From the NCBI GenBank assembly GCA_032124015.1, contig JAQBEH010000034.1, forward strand, positions 1 to 56,733: a DNA stretch of 56,733 bases, in the 5' to 3' direction. Within the stretch, counting starts at the first letter, position 1, and every line of letters starts with the position of its first letter. The stretch comes from DASRJG01 sp032124015. GTDB lineage: Bacteria > Acidobacteriota > Polarisedimenticolia > Polarisedimenticolales > DASRJG01. The position numbers and the translations under genes were made by a program. Positions 35,189 through 41,078 of the stretch are shown here, piece after piece. Below the pieces are notes generated by a model. It was not told the origin of the DNA. It searched no databases and was given only the letters and a program-made list of their open reading frames with translations.

Positions 35189-35590
35189 TCACGCCCCTCC
35201 GATCAACTGGAGCGGAACACACTCCGCGATAGTGTGGAAGTCGGCGTCGTCCTCCAACAGCGCGGCGGTCTCTTCGATGACGCATGCGGCGATCAGGCAA
35301 TCTGCCGGGCTGCGGATCGTCTTCCCCCTTTTTCGAAGGGTGCGGTAGATCTCCGCCGAACGAAGAAACAGTGCTTGAGTCATCTCGAGATACGTGAAGT
35401 CGCTCAGAAGGCGGTCGCGAACCCGACGGAACTGCACGTCGCTCCTCAGACCGCGCAGAATTTCTTCCAGGATGATCCCTGGGACCCCGATGTCCTCCGG
35501 TCCTTCGATGACCGCGCGAGCCCGTTCCACCTTGGGATGATCGATTCCGTTCAACAACGGGATCCAGACACTTGAGTCGATGACGATCAA
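35189..35590 (-). CDS. vapC: VapC-type PIN-domain toxin
   Basis: A 133-aa PIN-domain ribonuclease. It starts IVIDSSVWIPLLNG with the first catalytic aspartate D5, followed by the conserved Glu in IILEEILRGL and an Asp in RSPADCLIAACVIEE. The start is a TTG overlapping the antitoxin stop (TTGA), so it is translationally coupled. The C-terminal end lies 40 nt from the tRNA core of repeat 3. VapC toxins cut tRNA or rRNA. Confidence 0.9.
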   Translation of the reverse strand: MIVIDSSVWIPLLNGIDHPKVERARAVIEGPEDIGVPGIILEEILRGLRSDVQFRRVRDRLLSDFTYLEMTQALFLRSAEIYRTLRKRGKTIRSPADCLIAACVIEETAALLEDDADFHTIAECVPLQLIGGA

Positions 35591-35799
35591 GCAAGCCGCC
35601 GACCACGTCGCATCATCGCGAGGTCGCCTTCCCATTTCACCTTGCCGGCAAGTTGGAGGATGCGACGTCGTCTAACGTTTCGAACCAGTCGTCGCAAAGC
35701 CAGATCGACGACGTCCTTGGTGAAGCGCGTACCGGTGAGTTCCTTGGCCGTCTCGACGAGCTCCTCGTCCAAGAGAACATTCGTCTTCTTCACGCTCAT
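35587..35799 (-). CDS. vapB: VapB-type antitoxin
   Basis: A 70-aa antitoxin with a ribbon-helix-helix-like start (KKTNVLLDEELVETAKELT) and a basic C-terminus (RRLVRNVRRRRILQLAGKVKW). This is the DUF2191/VapB type that pairs with PIN toxins. GAGGTGGGG precedes the ATG at 35799. Divergent from the DUF2281/MazF pair. Confidence 0.9.
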   Translation of the reverse strand: MSVKKTNVLLDEELVETAKELTGTRFTKDVVDLALRRLVRNVRRRRILQLAGKVKWEGDLAMMRRGRRLA

Positions 35800-36056
35800 T
35801 CCCCACCTCGCTTTCGGACACATTTTACGTCTAGAAATGTGCCTAAGCAAGCCGCGTGTTCGCCGATCGGTCATGCGGCTCCCCACTCGTAACGCACCTC
35901 AAACCCGAAGCGAAGGACTAGGGATTGCAGAACGACGCGCTTTCTTCCTAATGGAACCGGCCCTCGGCCCGAAGGCCGCATCGAACAGCGTGATGCTCGC
36001 CAGCCGAGATACGGCGTATATCATTGCCTGTCGCCGACCTTGCGGAGGAGACGAGG

Positions 36057-36266
36057 ATGCCGAAGCCGAATCGATCCAGTGACGAACTCCTCGCGAAAAT
36101 CCGCTCGCTCTCTCCCGAGAGGCTCGCCGAGGTTGAGGACTTCGTCGATTTTCTCCGCCAGCGGAGTGACGACGCCCCACTTTCGCACGCTGCGATGAAG
36201 CTCTCCGAGGACGCGTTCCGCAAGGTCTGGGACAATCCCGAAGATGCCGACTACGACCGGCTATAG
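36057..36266 (+). CDS. DUF2281-like antitoxin of the MazF pair
   Basis: A 69-aa protein. DELLAKIRSLSPERLAEVED and FVDFLRQRSDD resemble the DUF2281 domain found in antitoxins. The C-terminus is acidic (DNPEDADYDRL), suited to toxin binding. GGAGGAGACGAGG precedes the ATG. It overlaps the MazF gene by 23 nt in another frame. Confidence 0.82.
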   Translation: MPKPNRSSDELLAKIRSLSPERLAEVEDFVDFLRQRSDDAPLSHAAMKLSEDAFRKVWDNPEDADYDRL

Positions 36267-36594
36267 CTTCGGCGACATCGTCCTGGTCCCGTTTCCATTC
36301 ACGGACCAAACCGCGGCCAAGAAGCGGCCCGCGATCGTAGTCAGTTCCGACGCCTATCATCGCGATCGCCGCGACGTCGTCGTCATGGCGGTGACGAGTC
36401 AGGCGCGCCCCGGGTCGGCCGTCGGCGAAGCGGCCGTCGCAGGCTGGCAAGATGCTGGCTTGCTGAAGCCGTCCGTCATCAAACCGGTCCTCGCGACGAT
36501 CGACCGTGATCTGATTGTCCGCAAGCTCGGAACGCTCCGTGACGATGATCGCAGAGCGCTTCAGCACGCACTTTCGGCCATCCTCGGCGGGTAA
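36244..36594 (+). CDS. MazF/PemK-family mRNA interferase toxin
   Basis: A 116-aa toxin. The motif GDIVLVPFPFTDQTAAKKRPAIVVS at the N-terminus, then VVVMAVTSQ, then KPSVIKPVLATIDRDLI is the MazF/PemK fold with the RP(A/V) loop. It cleaves single-stranded RNA. Third distinct toxin type of the island. Stop lies just before the transposase region. Confidence 0.92.
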   Translation: MPTTTGYSFGDIVLVPFPFTDQTAAKKRPAIVVSSDAYHRDRRDVVVMAVTSQARPGSAVGEAAVAGWQDAGLLKPSVIKPVLATIDRDLIVRKLGTLRDDDRRALQHALSAILGG

Positions 36595-36642
36595 GAGGGC
36601 CTCGTTCGGGGGTTCGAGGAAGAACTCTCGCGGAGGTCCCCC

Positions 36643-37983
36643 ATGCTGGGCACGAAGAAATCTCAGGGCATACCTCTGCTCAAAGGCTGGTCCCGCCACA
36701 TTCGATCCGCCATCGTCCACGCCGAATCGATGGCGACGATCGCATTCACCCGCGCACTGGCCCGCGCTGCGAACAACGCCGACGCTCAAATCCGGGCCCA
36801 GGCGGAAATCGACCGCCTGCAGCGTGAGGTCGATCTTCTTCTCGAGGAGGCTCGCATCAAGGACGCCCGCATGGCGCGCCTCCCAGCCCAGCGTAGGCCG
36901 CACTATCCGCCGAGCGAGCGACTCGCGATCCTGGAGCTGCGTTCCGCGAGGGCCTGGTCGCAGGCTGAAACCGCTCGACGCCTCCTCGTCACTCCGCTGA
37001 CGGTCGCCTCCTGGACTCAGCGACTCGATGACGAAGGGCCGGATGCGCTCGTCCAGGTGCCGGAGCCGGTGAACAGATTTCCCGAACTCGTCAGATACCT
37101 CGTGCAACGGTTGAATGTGCTCTGTCCGAAGATGGGAACGCGCCGCGTCGCTCGTGTCTTGGCGCGCGCGGGTCTTCATCTTGGCGCGACCACGGTGCGT
37201 CGCATGTTGAAGCCGGCCCCAAAACCGGCCCCCAAGTCGCGGCGACCGTCGAAATCGCGAATCGTTGTCGCGACGCGCCCCGATCACGTCTGGCATCTCG
37301 ACTTGACCACCGTTCCAACGATCGGCGGCTTCTGGATCTCCTGGCTGCCATTCGCGTTGCCGCAACGCTGGCCATTCTGTTGGTGGGTCGCCGTTGTCGT
37401 CGATCACTTCTCGCGGCGCGCCATGGGGGCAGTGCACATCAAGCAGCAACCAACCGCCCGGGACATGACGCGATGGCTTGGAAAAGTGTGTCGTACTCTC
37501 GGTAGCTGGCCCGGCCACATGATCACCGACCATGGCCCGCAGTTCACCGCGGATGAGTTCGGAGCCTGGTGTCGCCACGAGGGCATCCAGCAGCGATTCG
37601 GCGCCATCGGCAAGTACGGCAGCCTCGCCGTCATCGAGCGGTTCATCAAGTCGATGAAGAACGAGTGCACGAGGCTTTTTCCTGTCGTGCCGCTTGCGCG
37701 CACTGCGTTCGGTCGCGAGATCGACAACTACGTCGCCTGGTACAACGCGGAGAGGCCTCACTCGCGATTCGGCGCCCGCACGCCCGACGAGATGTACTTC
37801 GGAATCTTCCCGGCGTGTCGTCGGCCGCGCTTCGAGCCGCGAGCGCGTTGGCCGCGAAAGTCGCCATGTGCTGCTCCTCATGCGCTCGTGCGAGGACGAC
37901 CAGGAATCGCGGTCGAACTGAGCGTCGAGTATCGAGGTGGGCGGAAGCATCTCCCCGTCGTGTCGCTGCGACGCGTCGCGTAA
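36643..37983 (+). CDS. DDE transposase with integrase core (IS481/IS3-like)
   Basis: A 446-aa transposase. Order: a coiled-coil N-terminus (AEIDRLQREVDLLLEEARI), a helix-turn-helix (LELRSARAWSQAETARRLLV), then the rve catalytic core. Catalytic residues are the Asp in VWHLDLTTVP, the Asp in MITDHGPQFTADEF and the Glu in AVIERFIKSMKNE. A YNAERPHS motif follows. Single copy in the window. No terminal inverted repeats could be matched by eye in 36595-36642 or 37984-38180, so the element's ends are not defined. The truncated sensor gene to the right suggests the right end lies near 38180. Confidence 0.88.
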   Translation: MLGTKKSQGIPLLKGWSRHIRSAIVHAESMATIAFTRALARAANNADAQIRAQAEIDRLQREVDLLLEEARIKDARMARLPAQRRPHYPPSERLAILELRSARAWSQAETARRLLVTPLTVASWTQRLDDEGPDALVQVPEPVNRFPELVRYLVQRLNVLCPKMGTRRVARVLARAGLHLGATTVRRMLKPAPKPAPKSRRPSKSRIVVATRPDHVWHLDLTTVPTIGGFWISWLPFALPQRWPFCWWVAVVVDHFSRRAMGAVHIKQQPTARDMTRWLGKVCRTLGSWPGHMITDHGPQFTADEFGAWCRHEGIQQRFGAIGKYGSLAVIERFIKSMKNECTRLFPVVPLARTAFGREIDNYVAWYNAERPHSRFGARTPDEMYFGIFPACRRPRFEPRARWPRKSPCAAPHALVRGRPGIAVELSVEYRGGRKHLPVVSLRRVA

Positions 37984-38126
37984 GGGCCCCAGACTTTTCG
38001 CGAATCCCGACATGAAGTGTTGGAGCGGTGTGTTCGCGACGTCGATCTCGTAGCGGTGAGGCATCGGCAAAAGGAACGGCGACGGGCCGAGCGCGCCGAT
38101 CCTCGCCTTCGTCGGCACGATCGACG

Positions 38127-38846
38127 TCATTTCAGGCCCAAAAACCCCTTTGTTTCTGCATCATGCTTTCGGTGGTGCACTACACCGGACCAGCCGTTCA
38201 CGGCCATCACGAGGGTGCCGTCGGCGCGAACGAGCACGTCCCTCACGCCTGGAAGGGCCCAAGTGCGCGGCGGGCTGCGCGGTCCGAGTCGCGAGGCTCC
38301 CCTGCCGGTGATCGCGACAATCGTTGCCCCGCCCCCTTGCCGGAGGAACCCGATGTCTTCGGTCGCCGACCAAAACGGCGTTCCTGCCGCCGCGCCATCG
38401 GGGCTGAGGCGCCACAACTCGCGGGGCGCGTCGAGCGGCACGTACCAGAGCGATCCGTCGTCGCTGTACGCAGCCGACACAACCTGGGCGAGCGGTTGTC
38501 CCCTGGCGTTAACGACCGGCTCCACTCCAGAGGGCGTGACGCGGCAGACCGTGTGTCGAACCTCGTCAAGGATGCTCGTGCGGCCCACCCGCGCGGAGCC
38601 CGGGACCAAGGCACCACGGGCGTTGGACCACCTGCGCATCTCCCGACCGTCCCAGCGGAACAATGCATTCCCAGCGATCCAGAGGAATCCCCTATCGTCC
38701 TGTTCGAGGTTGTAGACCGTCTGGATCGGGAATCCGGCGCGCCAGTCGTACCGGCGCATGAGACGCTCCACGGCGAGCGCGTTCCCCATCGCGCAAACCG
38801 AGAGCGCGACAATCAGCAGGCGCGAATTGTGTCGGTTCAATCCCAC
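38127..38846 (-). pseudogene. Truncated two-component regulator-propeller sensor (N-terminal part)
   Basis: About 239 codons from a GTG start: signal peptide (LLIVALSVCAMGNALA), then regulator-propeller repeats beginning RYDWRAGFPIQTVYNLEQDD, with GFLWIAGNALFRWDG and later DDGSLWYVP. Full-length members (propeller, Y_Y_Y, histidine kinase or GGDEF) are usually 700-1100 aa. Here the propeller breaks off near VNGWSGVV, and the frame ends in unrelated HHRKHDAETKGFLGLK. The break lies beside the transposase, which probably caused it. Confidence 0.65.
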
Positions 38847-38999
38847 GTCGAGTTGTCCCACACCGGGCTTCCGCCCCGTTTTTGGGGACACTAACCGAAA
38901 GGTGGACAAGACGTCCAGGATGCGATCCGTTGCCGAAGGGCCGACGCGGGGCCGTTGGGTTGGCACGTTGTGAGCGTTTCCTATTGGGAGGAGACAACC

Positions 39000-39191
39000 G
39001 TGGACAAGAAAGACTCCGACCACGACGAGCGGCTGCTCGACCTCGCCCGCCGTGTCCTCGACGGCGACGCGATCGGCTGGGAACGAGAAGGCCTCGACGA
39101 GTCCGAGGTCTGCGAGGGGCTCAAACGTCTCCAGCGACTCGTCGGGCGGACCGACGACACAGGAGTCGTTGGGTTTTTCCATCGGAAGTGA
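39000..39191 (+). pseudogene. Short protein resembling the N-terminus of Ser/Thr kinases
   Basis: Sixty-three codons from a GTG with a strong GGGAGGAGACAACC site upstream. The sequence DERLLDLARRVLDGDAIGWE, then LKRLQRLVGR, resembles the short helical N-terminus before the kinase domain of many acidobacterial Ser/Thr kinases (from memory). No kinase domain follows, so it is either a remnant or an intact small protein. Divergent from the truncated sensor. Confidence 0.4.
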
Positions 39192-39207
39192 GTAGTAGAA
39201 TGACTCG

Positions 39208-39441
39208 ATGAATCCGCATGCCGCGCTCGAGGAGCAGATCGCCATGTACCGACGGATGACCGGCGAACAGCGCCTCGGGATTGCGCTTTCGCTCCACGAG
39301 CTTGCGTGCGATGTGGCACGAGAGGGAATCCGCTTGCGGCGCCCGAATGCCGACGATGCCGAGGTCGAACGTCAGCTGCGTTCCCGCCTTGCCCTCATTC
39401 GCGGACCGCGGGAACATCACTCGGGTGACCCCGTTGACTGA
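39208..39441 (+). CDS. Small helical protein, partner of the nucleotidyltransferase-like gene
   Basis: A 77-aa protein: QIAMYRRMTGEQRLGIALSL, HELACDVAREGIRLRRP, then DAEVERQLRSRLALIRG. It is all helical and highly charged. Proteins of this type commonly precede a nucleotidyltransferase-like gene, as here (17-nt overlap with the damaged downstream gene). The pair may be toxin-antitoxin-like, but that is inference. Confidence 0.6.
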   Translation: MNPHAALEEQIAMYRRMTGEQRLGIALSLHELACDVAREGIRLRRPNADDAEVERQLRSRLALIRGPREHHSGDPVD

Positions 39442-39971
39442 GCGCGAGCTCCTGGCCGATTGCCTGCGGCGGCTCAATGGCGAGCAATTTCTGGGGCATC
39501 CCGAGGACCACGCACGACCTCGACTTCGTTTTGTCCTTCGAAGAAGAGGATCGTGTCACCGCGATCGTCTCGGCGTTCGAAGACGACTACGCCCTCGAAG
39601 CGGCCTCGGTGCGCGGCGCGCTTCGAAAGCACCACATGTTCAACGCGATCGATCGGCGGTCCGCGCTCAAGGTCGATTTCTGGATGCTCCGGCGGGTTCC
39701 GTTCGAGGAGAACATGTTCGCGCGACGCCTGCGGGTGACCTTGTTCGGAGAGCCGGCGTGGATCGCGACCGCCGAGGACACGCTCCTACACAAGCTCTAC
39801 TGGAACCGCATCACGCCATCCGAAAGGCAGCTCGGCGACGCGGCAGGCATCGTGGCGGTCCAGGGGGCCGAGTTGGACCGCAGCTATCTGGAGCCATGGG
39901 CTCGCGAACTCGGAGTCGTGACGGTTCTTAGTGATCTTCTGGACGGAAAGATCGGACCGAAGAACACGTAG
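39425..39971 (+). pseudogene. Damaged nucleotidyltransferase-like (AbiEii/DUF6036-type) gene
   Basis: A GTG at 39425 opens TPLTERELLADCLRRLNG, the usual N-terminus of this family. At about 39477 the family sequence continues only in the next frame, as MASNFWGIPRTTHDLDFV, without the YxLTGS segment expected between the two parts. A deletion of about 25-35 nt is the simplest explanation; it removes the GS motif of the nucleotidyltransferase fold. From the ATG at 39477 a 164-aa product could still be made, retaining HDLDFV and KVDFWML. Confidence 0.6.
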
Positions 39972-40050
39972 GGCCTGCCTTCGCAATGGCTTCGTCCTCT
40001 CAATGGCCTTTGGCAAATGGTCCGCGCCTCACGGAGATCGTCGGCAACTT

Positions 40051-40166
40051 GTGCCCAAATTACGCCCAACACTCTTGAGACATGACGCCGTTCCGACCCT
40101 TATCACCGGTGCCTGGCCACTTCGTAATCAGCAGGTCCCCAGTTCAAGTCTGGGTGCCGGCTCCAA
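40051..40166 (+). repeat. att-like repeat 4 (116 nt)
   Basis: Arm 40051-40120 starts GTGCCCAAATTACGCCCAAC and is one base shorter, in the run after TATCACC. Core 40121-40166 is identical to the tRNA core. Ends unit D. Flanking parts of the 39972-40283 gap contain no gene I can support. Confidence 0.92.
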
Positions 40167-40283
40167 TCGATAGACTCCTTTGCGTGGCTCCGGGACTGGA
40201 ACATACCGCGCGTGGCAACCCACCACCAAACCCTGGGCGCGGTTTCGTCAACGAGTGCTCCCTGACATCCCAAAGACGCGGTC

Positions 40284-40541
40284 CTAGCGGTAAGCCTCGC
40301 GGCGATTCGCGACCCGCAGGACCATGACCATGAGCACAGCGTCGTGAATTTCGTAGACCACCCGGAACTCTCCCACGCGGATGCGCCAGGCGTTTTCATC
40401 CGCTTCGAGTTTCTTCACGCCGTCGGGTCGGGGATTCGACGCCAGCGCGTCCAGGCGCGGGCGGATACGATCTTGAACTTGCCGCGGTAGTTTGCGAAAG
40501 GCCCGCGCGGCGGACGGCTTCCATTCGATCCGGTACTGCAC
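40284..40541 (-). CDS. RelE/ParE-family toxin (unit E)
   Basis: An 85-aa toxin, same length as the unit C toxin. YRIEWKPSAARAFRKLP, NPRPDGVKKLEAD, RIRVGEFRVVYEI and VANRREAYR follow the same pattern with about half the residues identical. GTG start at 40541, four bases after the antitoxin stop, exactly as in unit C. A longer open frame upstream is an artefact over the antitoxin. Confidence 0.92.
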   Translation of the reverse strand: MQYRIEWKPSAARAFRKLPRQVQDRIRPRLDALASNPRPDGVKKLEADENAWRIRVGEFRVVYEIHDAVLMVMVLRVANRREAYR

Positions 40542-40545
40542 CAGA

Positions 40546-40803
40546 TCAGAGTCCGAGGTCCGCCTTGATCTTCTCCCACGGGATGGAGCCGGGCTCCTTG
40601 CGGGCCTCGCGGACGGCCTCTGCGTCGCGCCGATCTTCATCTTCCTCGCGAAGCCTCTGCAACAGCGCAAAGTCCTCCGCAGACACGAGGACCGCCACTG
40701 TACGTCCGTCGCTTTCGATGGCAACGGGCTCGCCGGTTGTCTCGACGCTCTTGAGGTTTTCCGAGAGCTTCGCGCCAACTTCCGCGGCGGTCTTGTGGGT
40801 CAT
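40546..40803 (-). CDS. Phd/YefM-family antitoxin (unit E)
   Basis: An 85-aa antitoxin. Residues 1-52 match the unit C antitoxin except S14 and D32; the C-terminal third (EAVREARKEPGSIPWEKIK) is different. ATG at 40803 follows GGAGACTGGACG. Because the DNA-binding halves are almost the same, the two antitoxins may bind each other's operators; because the toxin-binding halves differ, cross-neutralisation may fail. Confidence 0.9.
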   Translation of the reverse strand: MTHKTAAEVGAKLSENLKSVETTGEPVAIESDGRTVAVLVSAEDFALLQRLREEDEDRRDAEAVREARKEPGSIPWEKIKADLGL

Positions 40804-40961
40804 CGTCCAGTCTCCTCTTCGGCTCAGACTGACTCTCTCATGAGCCGCCTGCCGGGGAAGTATCCGGTGACCCATGGTGACCGTCAAGGCGAGGCAGCCG
40901 GTTGCGTTGCAGACGGACAACCCCGCAACACCGAGTCTTACCCCGCTGACTGGCGAGGGAA

Positions 40962-41078
40962 CTGCCCAAATTAAGCCCAGTGACTTTGAGACATGGCGCC
41001 GTTCCGTGCTTTATCACCCGGTGCCTGGCCGCTTCGTAATCAGCAGGTCCCCAGTTCAAGTCTGGGTGCCGGCTCCAA
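40962..41078 (+). repeat. att-like repeat 5 (117 nt), right end of island
   Basis: Arm 40962-41032 starts CTGCCCAAATTAAGCCCAGT; core 41033-41078 is identical to the tRNA core. Sequence to its right should be the original chromosomal flank of the tRNA gene. On the minus strand the core encodes the last residues and stop codon of the GGDEF-EAL gene. Confidence 0.92.

Larger units (their letters stand above)
25792..41078 (+). mobile_element. tRNA-Thr-anchored composite island of five att-bounded units
   Basis: Bounded by the intact tRNA core (25792-25837) and the last tRNA 3' copy (41033-41078), with four more copies inside at 32963, 34265, 35103 and 40121. Units: A 25838-33008 (RHS locus), B 33009-34310 (one unknown gene), C 34311-35148 (Phd/RelE), D 35149-40166 (VapBC, MazF pair, transposase, broken genes), E 40167-41078 (Phd/RelE). 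Each copy is preceded by a conserved 71-nt arm. Identity begins exactly at the anticodon loop, a known crossover site for tyrosine recombinases in tRNA genes. No intact integrase or conjugation gene is present. The order suggests serial insertion at one tRNA, newest unit nearest the tRNA. Confidence 0.85.

Noticed and set aside
35899..38130. 743-codon minus-strand open frame
   Set aside because: It is antisense to the transposase and MazF genes, with composition typical of high-GC shadow frames. Its start overlaps the truncated sensor stop as ATGA, but only the first 50 codons lack an opposing gene and no family is recognised.
36595..38180. Terminal inverted repeats of the transposase element
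   Set aside because: Comparison of both flanks by eye gave only chance GGCC-type matches, so no IS boundaries are claimed.
32892..41078. Integron attC sites
   Set aside because: GCCCAAC in the arm fits the RYYYAAC consensus, but no matching GTTRRRY lies at the other end, the core is a tRNA half, and no IntI gene or attI is present.
32892..41078. CRISPR array
   Set aside because: The repeats are 117 nt, spaced 0.8 to 5 kb apart by genes, and no cas genes are present.
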